This document shows, piece after piece, positions 52,301 to 64,000 of a DNA stretch of 64,000 bases (positions within the stretch are counted from its first letter, which is position 1; each line of letters starts with the position of its first letter). The DNA lies in assembly GCA_020055645.1 (NCBI GenBank), contig CM034548.1:40726296-40790295 (forward strand). The letters are read 5' to 3'. The position numbers were made by a program, and so were the translations under genes. The notes below the pieces were generated by a model that was not told where the DNA came from, searched no databases, and was given only the letters and a program-made list of their open reading frames with translations. The DNA is from Tomocerus qinae. Lineage: Eukaryota > Arthropoda > Collembola > Entomobryomorpha > Tomoceridae.

Positions 52301-55300
52301 ATTTGCTCTTGCATACCAAACACTTCTTCCCTAAAAGTTCTTTTGGGTTCAATGTTACACATACATACAAATAAGCATCATAATTAATGCCATGTGCATC
52401 TATATTAGAGAAATGTTTGTTGCATAAAATGGAAAATGCATACACTAAAGTAGCTATGGCATTAGATCAACAGTAAAGACGGCTAAAACAATTTACTGCA
52501 GATCAACAACCTTCTATTACAATTAAAGACCCTCGGATAGATATAGAAATAATCAGTATTCATAACCTACAAAATTCTATTTGAGTGAACATTCAATTTA
52601 GATTTATACTACTAACATGTAACATGCTTGTCCACATGAAAAGAGCTCAAATTCTCAGTGGGCAGAAATCTATCGTTATTGGAGTGTGTAATTAAATATG
52701 ATATAACGTACTTGGCATTATAGAGTTATAGCAGTGAAAATATCAACTGCTTTGACGGAGAAAGTACAAACAATAATAATTATGAATGAATAAAAGATTT
52801 GTGTTTGTACTAGTGTGAGGGAGATGTTGAGTAAGTGTATTATGTAAGTAGGTAGGTTGAGATAAGGATGGTAACTTTATGTGTTGGGAGGCAGGCAGTT
52901 GTTGTGGTAAGAAGAAGTAAGTGTGATTGAAGGAATGAGAGTAAAGTTGAGTGATGTGTAAGTGGTAATGTATGTGTTGTCGAGAAGAGGACTGCAATGC
53001 GATGGATTGTATGGCACTTGCCACTAAGTTGAGCAGATGGGAAATGAGAGTTAAGAGAGTCATGTCGTTGAAATGGTGCGAATGTGTAGCTGTAATGGAG
53101 AGAAAAGTGTTTGGAGTCTGAAGGCAAAGAGACGGACGGAGTTGGGAGAGAACAAAGGAAGATTCAAAGTGACTGAATTCTTGTAAAGTGCATGAGCTCA
53201 AGGAGAAAGTCTTAAGAGAAAGGATGACAACTGAGGAAGTATGGTCGACTAGACCTAATAGGACGGACCTACTATAATAGTACTGTGTGTGTTGTAGGAT
53301 GTGGCTAGTTAGGCGAGAGTCCTGTCTCAGTCCCACTGCATAGGCTTAACAGACCACGACTAAAACAAGTGACAGCGAAAGTCTCTCAAAACAAGGCAAT
53401 GTACATATATACATTTCTGATACACCATTGTGGTTTCCCTTTATTTTCCTAGCACAGAATGACTACTGTGCACCGTAAACCTATCTTAGCCCACCCGACT
53501 ATATAAATATAGCCAACTTTGTACTCTGCTGCATTTATATTGCATGTGTAGACGTCAGGCATTAATGACCAGCGTGCTGTAGAAATTGTCTTTACGGCAA
53601 ATAGGTATTTCTTAGAGAAAGATATTTGGTCTGTAAATGTATTAAGTATGTAAGGTTTAGTAGGATAGTGAGTCGGATTTCATTCGGTAGTAAGCACACG
53701 TCTAAGTATCTTTTATTCTGGCAGAAAGGGTGAGCAAGGAGAAAAGCCAGGACTGTGTCTCCCTATTAAATATTTAATCCTTTAAGAGGAAGATTGGATT
53801 ATGCCAAACAGAGGGAGAGGTAGACACTTGAAACTGTGGTCAATAAGATGAGGAGCAAAATGGTCTGACTAAGACAATAAGACATGCTCTTACGTACCTG
53901 CTAGAAGTACACACGTGGACTTGTCTGATACTACCAAGAAAGCATTACTTAATGCGAGAAATGGCTAAAGAAGTTGTCTAATGCCATTGCCTTAATGTAT
54001 CCTTCCATTAATTTCAAATGGGCAGATCAATCAGTCATTCCCCTCACAAAGCTCTTTGGATGGACAAAAGTTTTAATTAAAGTAGATCAATCGGGAAAGT
54101 AAATTGTGCAGCATTTACATAAGAGTGTGTTTAGTAATTCTAAGCGTGTGGAAATATGTATAAAAATGCTTGGCAAAGAGACACGAAAGTTATTGTACAA
54201 GAGACACAGGCGCACTCCTTGACAATAGCCGTGAAGATGCGGTCTAAATATAGTCGGTAGGGTTTTTGCAACTTTATTGTCAGTCATTTCTTCAATATGA
54301 GTATCGGATGGAGAAAGTTATGAGATAGAGTAGTGTGCAAAGTTGGCGAAAGTCAAAGTGAGATCTTTTTAGATCAGATCGACGAAAAAATGTCAAGACA
54401 CAGAGTGTTACAAGGAATCCATACTGAGCAGGGGAATGTAGAAAGAATAAAGTAAAGCTGGCATGGGATGAGATATCCAGTACGAGTATACATAGTCAAA
54501 GCAGGAGGACAGTTATACATCTCAATCTCATTGGAATTCAGAAGGATGAGGCTGATGTGATGTGCTACATCATCATGATACCTTCCTCCACTTACTCCAC
54601 TCCGACTTCGTCAACTCTACCCAAAGGAAACTAGTCCGAGTAGTCAAGAAAGCACACAAGTAGTACAAGGGGTCCATTTCCTACACTTTGCCTCTATTTA
54701 GGACATCATGTTTATACTGTACTAGTACTAGTAGTAGTGATACTACAGTCCGTCCATCTCATGTACCAGAAATCCACGTAAGATGATACACACATAGACA
54801 GATGCAGTTAAAATGTCTATGAATCCATTATATTGAGGTTTATCTAAAGATAAGTGCATTTCCTTCGTCTTAGTACTTTTCCTTAAAATAACAGATCCGT
54901 AATGTATCTGTTTGAAAAGATAATGTAGCCATGGTGGGAGAATGTTAGTAATACATCTGTGCTACTTATTTTGATTCCGAAACACACATGCATCCGAGCT
55001 GTATTCATTTCCTTTGCTGGTATATTTACCTATAACATTGATAACATGATAACCCAATCCATCCGTATTTGTACAGCGTTTATTTTTTTCCTTTGTTTAG
55101 GTCTGCTCTAGAACTGTGTCACTCGTATACCTATACACGCTCTTTTTGAAATGTACCAAATGCTTCAAAATGCATAACACGTTCCTATCTGACTTTATAA
55201 CGTGAAATAAGATATTTTCTGTCATAATTCATAGCTTTACACCACAGACAAAGTCATTGGAGCATAAAAATAACAGTTTCATATGACTTCTACTTCCATA

Positions 55301-58300
55301 AAGACTTTTATGGCGCTGTTTAAATAGACGCAGTACAATAAGAAAGAGACGGTGAGACTAATAGACATTGGCATGCTATGGATTATGTGATTGTGATAAT
55401 GATGATATTGCCCTATGAGACACTTTACTGTTCTCTAAATGTTACCCGCATTTTTCTGTATTCACAAATCAGTCCTAATTTTATACAAAATATTTTCATG
55501 TTGAATCCCATTTTTACAATTCCTTATTGATTTTTTCAACCATCTTGTTTCTAGTAACCGCAAAGCTCTTGGAAACCTCAAAGCACAGTATGAAGCCATA
55601 AAATGAGTACAAGACACCTGGAACATAATTAGTTGGTCTTCTATCTACCCGTTTAGTTCTGCATTTCTACCATGTGGTTAAATATAAGGGAATTGATAAA
55701 TATGTAGTGCTTATTGTGGCTAGACATTTTAGTAGAATCATACTTAAATTTCTGCACATGGGACTTATTTCATTCCTTGCTTGGAATATGTCTTGATCGT
55801 GCTCCACATTAATAATAGATCAATAGGTACTTATTTTGTATTCGTAAGTCTATAGTATAAGACGTTATTGTAAAGGGCCCATTAAATGAGCACTTTCTCA
55901 AAGATAATTATTGTCTAATTAAATTTTTGTCCACAGCAGCAAAAAAGTGGTATACCATAGTGCATGGTAGCATTATCTGAATCTGGGTAGTAAATAGTAC
56001 CATAAAGTATTCCAAGACATAGGTAAATAGACAAGGAAAATAGGTCAGTTTGTTTGAAGAAAGAGTAAAGCGAAGAAGGTAATAATTGTGAGAGTAATTC
56101 GGAACAAGAAAAGGGTCGGAGTTTTGGTTCAGTACTTTCTCTTTATGAATGGTTTGTTACATATACTTACGTAGATATAAAATAAATTCAGATAATCTTA
56201 TAGTAGAGAAATTAGTAATATGATACAGCAAGTAGTAGTAGTAAATGAATATAGTAATTGTTACAGATAGTGAGTTAAAAGAGAAGAATACGTACAAGTG
56301 GTGGGTCCAAGTCGGGAGAAAGGAAATTAATTGTAATCAAGCCTAGGAGAAGCGAGGAGGTAGTGTACAAAGTAAAATAATGGTGTTGGTCTTAATATTT
56401 ATTAGTCTGTGTAGTCTTCTATCAACTCAGTCTATATAGAGCATAGAAGTTTTGGAGTGAAAAGTGGCTATTGGATCCAGGAGCTGAGAGTGGTGCCAGT
56501 TAGGCCAAAGGAACTGGACCTGCCTGGCATTATGGAGCACAGTGGAGGGTAGAGTAGCAGACCATATGCAGTCAAATACTCGTATTCAGCAGTCAAGTCA
56601 AGGATGAAACTTAACTCAGTCAGTAAGGGCTTTTGTGGTTCTCTATTTTTTATACATAAAGAGAGTACGGCAAGGCTAAAGAAATTCGGTGGAGAAAGGC
56701 AATGTGTAGAGAGGAAGAGAAACAAATGACCATGGTGAGCTCTCCATTGTGTCTCTATGCATAGAATAATCTGCCCTTTATTTCCTACCTACTTACTACT
56801 ACTACTACGTACATCCTCCATATTACACTATATTGCTCCTGGCCTTCAGACTCTTTATCTACCAAACTTTCTACTACTACTACTCCCTGTCTTTCTCCAC
56901 TCCAGAGTTAAATAAGCGAACATGCACACATACATACAGAGCACATCTTCCCAAATCTGTAGGACAACTCGTTCCTACTCACTCATGGCGACTACAGGTT
57001 TTATTTAACCTTCCCAACCAATTCCTGTAAAAATGTGGAGAAACATTGGCAGTGCTTTAAAATAATCCCAGAGCCAATTGCTACATCGCACATACAGATA
57101 GAAAACAAGTAATTCAATCTAATAGGAGAGGATACACCCAACTTCCTAGCTAACACTTTACTTTGCCACATCCTCATTATTGCTTTTATATTGCTCTCCT
57201 TCTTTCTCTCTCATTTCCAATTTATTCCCATCCAACTCTGTAACTACTAACAAATTGCATTGATTGATCACAAAGTCTATTGCCAGCACATCATTTGAAA
57301 TGAGAACACATTAGGCATTCCTTTCTACTACTATCATCATACAACTATTTTACGACTTTTAACCCAAAATAGAACATTTCCTCTGTTGCCATTGCAAACC
57401 CACACTAAAAACTCTGCATTTACAGAATATTTACATTACTGCAGGAATGGGATTTCAGTACTGCTATATTACATTGTACCATCCTGCATAGAATCGGAAA
57501 AGTAGCTAAAAATACAACAAAAATTGCAAATATAGTAATATTTATTAGTGTAATACATTTTAGTTTATTTTTATATTATTTTGGTTAAATTATTAGTAGT
57601 TTATTAGAATAATTAAAACACCAATTTGGAATGTGTCAATGAAAAGTGAAGGGAATAAATCGGGCGTGGACTTATTTTCCCATCATGTCAGAGTTAATCA
57701 GATACTAAAAAATCACATATGGGAAAGGTATAATCATATATGTTGATATATATTTTGTGTGACAAGAGCTTGTAATGTAGGTTACATGTACAATGTTAAT
57801 TATGGTATAATTTGTAGAACTTGATTGAGTGTACTTCCCAGTACAAGTAAAAATACTCGGGATTCATACTTATCTATAATCTATGCAGACGTTTAACACG
57901 CGATGTACTTGACGGTAATTGACAGCAACTATGTATGTATGTACATTATAAGGTGTAATTCAATATTTTGTCGTCAAGGTTGTCTTATCTAAAATGCTAA
58001 TTCAAAAGGTAGAGGAATGGAGACCATATTATATTTTAAACATAAAATGAACCATAATCAGTTCCTAGCGTTCCATTATTAGGTTTCTGAATTAAAAATG
58101 ACACAGGGCCTATACATTCATCGTTATGCATAAGTAACACGTTCTGAATTCATTATTTGACAGCGGTGGTTATTACATTTCTAAGTTGTAATTTGAAAGC
58201 CACGTTTTCAAGGGAGATATGAATAAAATGCAACTACGTGAACAAATAACAATGAGTATCAATCATTTTTCGATCAATCGACAGCTTTCTACGTGGAAAT

Positions 58301-61300
58301 GGTGAGCAATGAGTATAGATAATATAAAATATGTGTTTGGGTGTTGTATAATTTATTTCTATGTGTATTACTTGTCTATTAAAGATATCTGTTTATTAGT
58401 GGTAGCAAGTAGCTAACATGATAACATAATGCATAAGGTAAGTAATAATAAAAAGCATTAGCGTAGTGTCCACACAATCAGCTAATGTAAATAAGTTACA
58501 GAGTCTGGAAACATAAAGATAAACATAACGATTAAACGTAGCTATAGAACAACGGGGATTAACTGTACCGACAGACAAGCAGGCATAAAGAAAATGTCTG
58601 TTGTGCAGTCTTTACAGAATATTAAAAACCAGAAACCATTGAGAAAAATCAATGAAGTATGAAAACATTTCATAGTAGACCAGGCTGGCAAAGGGAAATA
58701 AAAGAGACATATTATATCTTTAGCTGCAGACTAAAACATTGCTTGCATAATTATTGCACACCGCATTGTTTGGGATCTATAGGTAGCAAAATACACAGAT
58801 TGTGCTTATTAAGTCTACTCCACTACAAATAAAAGGGAAGAATATTTGCGATCATAATAACCTTTTGTCGGCCAACATGAAAACAGAGTTGATCCATGGC
58901 TTCATCCACAGACAGAAAAGCAAGCGATACTACATAAAAGTGAATGAAAGATCTATTACCTCCTATTTTTGTACTTTACACTGCATTGTACTTTCCAGGA
59001 AGGAATGTTGCTTCTTTGCCTAACAATTGCTCAACACTACACAATTCTTTTCCATTCAGTGTTGAGTCGTCTTCTGTGTGACATGACAGAGGAGCATACT
59101 TCACCTCACCAGCATAACAGTCCTATACACACATTATCTAACTAACATAATACAAACATATACATATAAACTAACAAAAGGCTACTACTCATGCAAGTGA
59201 AAGCTCGACTGTTTTTTCGAATTGTCTTGTGATGGATGGATGGATGAATGAACGTATTCTTATTCATTTCCACAAAAATACTGTACATGAATAACATGCA
59301 TGTGTATGTGCCCAACCGAGTGCAGGTTTTATTTTCTGGTTTGAGCACACTCATCGAAAGACTCTTCACCTTTATAAAATCTACTACGATAAAGAATTCT
59401 GCTTTGTATACCAAAAAATAATAAAAGTATATAGGTACCTATCAAGGATAGAATAACTGAAGATATATATACACACTATTATTAATAATAAAGATAAAAT
59501 AGTAGAGATAGAGTATAATATAAGTAGGAGTGACGACTATTTTTGAACTGTTAGTTGTTACTTTGTTTAGTAGAAGAACAGTATGGGGAATGCCTGTACA
59601 TGTATCTGTTTCTGTAGTTCTCATGCAGAGCAGAGACATAGTTTGTGTATTTATGTGTGTGTATGTGTAGAAAGGAAGTAAAAGGAGCTCTCTCCCTCCC
59701 TCACTCAGGTAAGTTTAATATAAGTGAAACTTATCGATCTGAGATGATGTTGTATTTCCCCTGACTAAACTAAACTACACAACAGCCCAAGGAAGCCAAA
59801 GCAGCTAGCATTCAATTCAAGAGCATGTACACGAAAACTACGAAAGCTCGTTCAATACAATCGCTCCACGATAGTTTTATAGGTAGGTAAAGTACCAAAA
59901 GTAAGTAAGCAAAACCACCTATCACTACATGTGCGTATAAAAGTTTTAGTCACACATTTTCATTGGCATTGCACGGATCCTCCACTCACACACTCTTTTA
60001 TACCAAAAGACGTTAAATAGCTAGACTATGTAATGGCAGAGGTCCCTACGTCTCTCTTAGGCATTTACGATTAGGCTCTAGTTTTATGGTGGAAAGTACA
60101 AGTTGGAAAATAGGCAAGGAATCAATATCTCATTATGCTTGAATATTTTATAAAGATGACAAAGAGGCATGCACTCACTGGCAACACAACATGTCACCAC
60201 CACCGCGATCATCACAATGAACCATCTAATATACAGTCATCTCCAACATTATACTTACCCATGTAAACCTACACATTACAACTCCCATATACCCTGCTAT
60301 TTAAATGCCATTACAATTTCAATCTAGTTCCTTCACTCTCTTATACATACTTACTTAATCCTACAATACATACCTGCTTCCTTTTTTATGCATCCCAAAT
60401 ATTTACACAAGCCTAACACATATACCCCTCAAAACCGCAAATCTTATAACCTTCTTTTATACAGTCTCATTACAGGCTAAATGCTTTTTATACTCTTATT
60501 AGTAAGTCTCACACACTTTACTCTTTGTACAAATAGCAGGTTTTTTCTAATTTTTCATTCAATACAGTTACCCATTTTATACTTAGCAGTTGCATTTTTA
60601 CTTCCGGTGACATAATGCTTTGTATTAGGGATACTTTTATTTTATAAGTGTAATATAAGCTGTCCGTAGGAATTAATTTAAACAGAAAATTCAGAAATAG
60701 CCTAATAAGCATGACATTTATTTGGAGATGTATCTATGAGATAGATTACTTTAGCCCTTCTTGATAGTGTATTTTTATATTAGGGAGACTATCCGAAATG
60801 GGTAGATGTTCTCAGGTGACACATGTCCCTTAATTTTATTGCCCACAGCAGGTCTCATGAAAAAACTGCATTAAATATTATAGCAAAGCCGATGGTAAGT
60901 ATATGTATTATGACGAATAATGCATTGAGTATCCAGGGTGAATAGTGAATACCCAGTAAATTTTTTATTACATTTTCGACTTTTATTTGACCATCGATAT
61001 TTCTTTATGTGAATTTTGTAAAGAACTTCTTTTCATTTACGAGCTCTTAAGAAACCCCTTCCATATGAAGCTTTGGGATAACGTCCACACACTGAGATAG
61101 AGATTACTTTCTCTTCTTTTATAACTCTAGTTGTTAGCCATAGAAATACATAAATGTATAGATCGTATTGAAGAAATCTCTGAAAGTCATAGATGTTTGA
61201 TTATATGATATTAAAAACGACAACCCACGATGGTTATTTTATTTCGACAAGACTTGTCCCTAGCAGTGTTATGTTTTAGTACATTTAGCCACCCATCCGG

Positions 61301-62509
61301 GCAAAAGGGCCAAAAGTCACAATCTTAGTTTATTTCTCTATGGTTGATGTCACATCAATGTCCCTTTTTTATATCAGCTTTAGACACTCTGAAAGAAATT
61401 TATCTATAGAATATCCAATTATAAACGACTGTTAAATATGTACTTTTGCATTCGTTTAAAGTAATTTTACAACCATTATTTTTACTTATTGCCCTTTGAA
61501 AAACCAGGAAACCTGACATTTTGACCGGACACGAGCTACTTTTGTTTCGTAGCCTAATGGTCACCAGCTCGTAGCTATATGAATTCTGTTCCCTAGCGAC
61601 ATTACTCTTTGATGATACATCCACTTGACCAGTAGTAAAAATCAAATGAAAAGAACAACGCCTTTGTAGTTGAAAAACTCAATTATTATACCAGACTACT
61701 ACTACTACAGTTGAATAATGTGTTGCTACTTCATTAGGAAACATGGAGTGAGGCTGGAGCTCGAAGGTAATAAAAATAAAAGGAAGAGCTAAGACGGAAA
61801 AAAGAGAAACGTCCTTGTGCACAGTGGATGTATTTATTAGCCATGTACTTAAGCATGGGCCTTTTTTGATGAGCTAGGATTAAAATGTACCTATCTCTTT
61901 GTGTGTGTCATGTCATCTTAGTCTATAAATGAAATTACAATGGGAAGCCGTATAAGGAGTAGCGTATAATTATCTTCTTCTATTTAGAGTTGGTTCCTTT
62001 TGTAAACAAATATACCATCAAGCAATTTTTTCTAGTACTTTATATACTCTAGAAATACACGCAAAAATTTTGTTGATAATTAAATGTCTTCTTTGTATAA
62101 CATAGAAAAAAAGCTGTATAAATATAACGACTATAAGTGGGAGGGAATTGTCTAAGTTAGTTATGTAGTCCTCCGTAGTAAAAGTAACAGTGGTTCAAAT
62201 GTGTTTGTCTCTATTCTGATGATGTAATGTTTCTGTATACAGGGGATTTAAAGGCAGGTAAAATGAAGGAAGTATAATGAAGAGAGAAAGTAAAGAAAGT
62301 AACTAGTCCGGATATAATGTACAATATTTAGAGAGTTTTACTATAGAGCTGAGTGAAGTACAGTTTTGACTTGACTGCTTTTGCCATGTCGGAAACGATG
62401 ACTTTCTTAATTCCTGAGCGATGCAATTCATTTGCATGCATTGGTCGCCTCCTCGCTCTTATGTCAAACTTTTGAACATACCTTAGCATGTTTTAGAAAG
62501 TGAACTAAA

Positions 62510-62534
62510 GTCAAGTCAAGTCAAGACAAGACAA
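62510..62534. repeat. Pentanucleotide tandem repeat
   Basis: Three copies of gtcaa followed by two of gacaa. Confidence 0.85.
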
Positions 62535-63129
62535 CTAAAGCAAAGCGGGAGGCTCAACTATTCTCTTCAGAACTTGCTACACCGACGAGAGCCACCAGAC
62601 ACATACATCCAGAGACACAGAGAGATAGACTCTGTAGTAGTACTAGCTCTTCATAAATACCTGGCTTCCTACTTCACTTACCTTCTTCATACACAAGTCT
62701 AATATTAAGAAGAAGGTGAGGTGGAGAAAGGACTTTTCATAGACAGATGGGTATTTAGAGCATATATATAGCAGGACATAGGATGTCAAGTGATGTAAGT
62801 AAGTCAGCTAAGCTAGCAGCAGTTTCCTCCCATTCGTCTACTAAAACCTTTAAAGACACCCGAGCAGAGGAGGAGAATGAAAGGAAGTAAACGAAACTGT
62901 TAAGAGAAAGGCTGGAGAAAGTCCAGGGCAGGACAGGACTCCTATAATCAGACACGGAACCCTAAGCACTGAACTAAGCCCAAAGCCTTCTTTTGATGTC
63001 AAACCGCGTGAAAAAGACATTTCTTCTAGGCAGGGATTACTTTAATTATACATGGAATGAAATGGGATTGGATGGGATATTAGACCTTGTCTATACCTCT
63101 TCCGTCTTTTCTCCTCTACATACTCAATG

Positions 63130-63145
63130 GGAGAGAGAGAGAGAG
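63130..63145. repeat. GA dinucleotide run
   Basis: About eight copies of ga. Confidence 0.9.
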
Positions 63146-64000
63146 TCAACAGAATCCATGCATACGAACCGACTTTCACCAATAAAATATATACCTTGCT
63201 CTATATATATTTAGGTACTGCTGCAATAGACTTACTATTGTTAGGAAAACAGTGCCAAGCACGGCTACGCGAAACAAAATACGATGTATACAAAGATATT
63301 TGTATATAATATTTGGATACCTACTATTTATTTACACTCACACCGACTCGGTAAATAGGGAGCTTACCTATGTGTATATAGAGATCGCAGAGCAAGGAGC
63401 AGAGAAAGAGCACCTGCTTTTATTGCAGTCCCTATCTGCCTTATACCTAACTTACCTTTCTCTATATCCCTACATCACGTTCTCCCTATGAACTCAACTC
63501 GATACTATATATCGAGACATTGTGAGAAATAACAGAATGTAAACCTCAGCTCTGCAACTTCAATTCAGTTACATACAGTCATTCTCATGGAAAGGAAGGC
63601 GAGGCAAGACAAAACAACTTGACTAAATTCATTTGCAACCAGACATTGTCTCTTTTAGCTTCCGTGAATATTGAGCCGCTTTTGACAAAGGTTACTTTAC
63701 TCTCACTGTCTTTCGAATCTAGCAATATACATGCGTGTTCTATTGCTATTAGCCTAAGGATATCAAATTCTTTGAGATATATACATACTTCAAGAATTCG
63801 GTATATAGAGCCTTACCTGCACTCACATTCTTCTATAGTCTGCTCAGATACTAAATAATTTCTAAAATAAGACTTCTTTTATCCGTATCTGGAGTTCAGA
63901 AATACCCTAAATGTCGTATTTCCTGAAATATTAAGCCGAGTCTGTTATTCATGGCAAGACCATTGGCCGTACTATCAGAAGATGTTGATTAGAGAAGAGA

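Larger units (their letters stand above)
46772..64000. other. Upstream intronic or intergenic DNA without a recognised gene
   Basis: About 17 kb of AT-rich sequence. The longest open frame of the window (52743-53336, minus, 197 codons) starts with GTG and encodes a low-complexity Ser/His/Leu/Thr-rich string that reflects a purine-rich plus strand, so it is not annotated. Small simple repeats occur at 49291-49312 (attatt type), 62510-62534 (gtcaa/gacaa) and 63130-63145 (ga). The missing signal-peptide exon or promoter of the receptor gene may lie here or beyond the right edge. I could not identify either. Confidence 0.6.

Noticed and set aside
52743-53336. Minus-strand open frame of 197 codons, the longest in the window
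   Set aside because: It starts with GTG, its first ATG is far inside, the content is low-complexity and there is no domain. Strand composition explains it.
62755-62955. Minus-strand frame as the missing signal-peptide exon
   Set aside because: The hydrophobic stretch is Ser/Phe-rich but begins with GTG, and no donor of the required phase follows convincingly.
1-64000. tRNA, rRNA, snRNA or CRISPR arrays
   Set aside because: Scanning for tRNA B-box-like words and regularly spaced repeats gave nothing convincing. The only clear tandem arrays are the LTR-internal repeat and microsatellites.

Overview
This looks like nuclear DNA from an arthropod. It is strongly AT-rich and gene-poor, with very long introns, consensus gtaagt-type splice sites, an LTR retrotransposon and a short inverted-repeat element. 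The only confidently recognisable gene is a GDNF-receptor-alpha-like receptor that resembles the arthropod Gfrl family. I cannot place the species.

Gene: the minus strand carries a middle part of a Gfrl-type gene. In transcription order the exons are 37382-37263 (first half of GFRa-like domain 1), 5372-5202 (second half of domain 1), 2657-2513 (first half of domain 2), 2244-2123 (second half of domain 2), and a probable further exon that starts at 333 and runs off the left edge. All five junctions have AG/GT borders and compatible phases. Domains 1 and 2 each carry exactly 10 cysteines, the number expected of a GFRa domain. The signal-peptide exon(s) and the C-terminal part were not found; they lie outside the window or are too small to recognise by eye.

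Layout: 1-5.4 kb holds four exons and short introns. 5.4-37.3 kb is one intron of about 31.9 kb. It contains a young, internally deleted LTR retrotransposon (9650-12997, minus strand, 467-bp LTRs, 4-bp target duplication) and a 285-bp inverted-repeat element (34088-34372). 37.4-64 kb lies upstream of the first recognised exon. It is presumed 5' intron, possibly including promoter or intergenic sequence, and holds only simple repeats and weak exon-like islands, the best being 46525-46771 on the plus strand.

Function: GFRa-family proteins are cell-surface receptors with cysteine-rich domains. In vertebrates they bind GDNF-family ligands and signal with RET or NCAM. I found no second gene system in the window. 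Most open frames outside the exons are short, low-complexity or without an ATG, and look like chance. All comparisons were made by eye from memory of the families; no database search was run.
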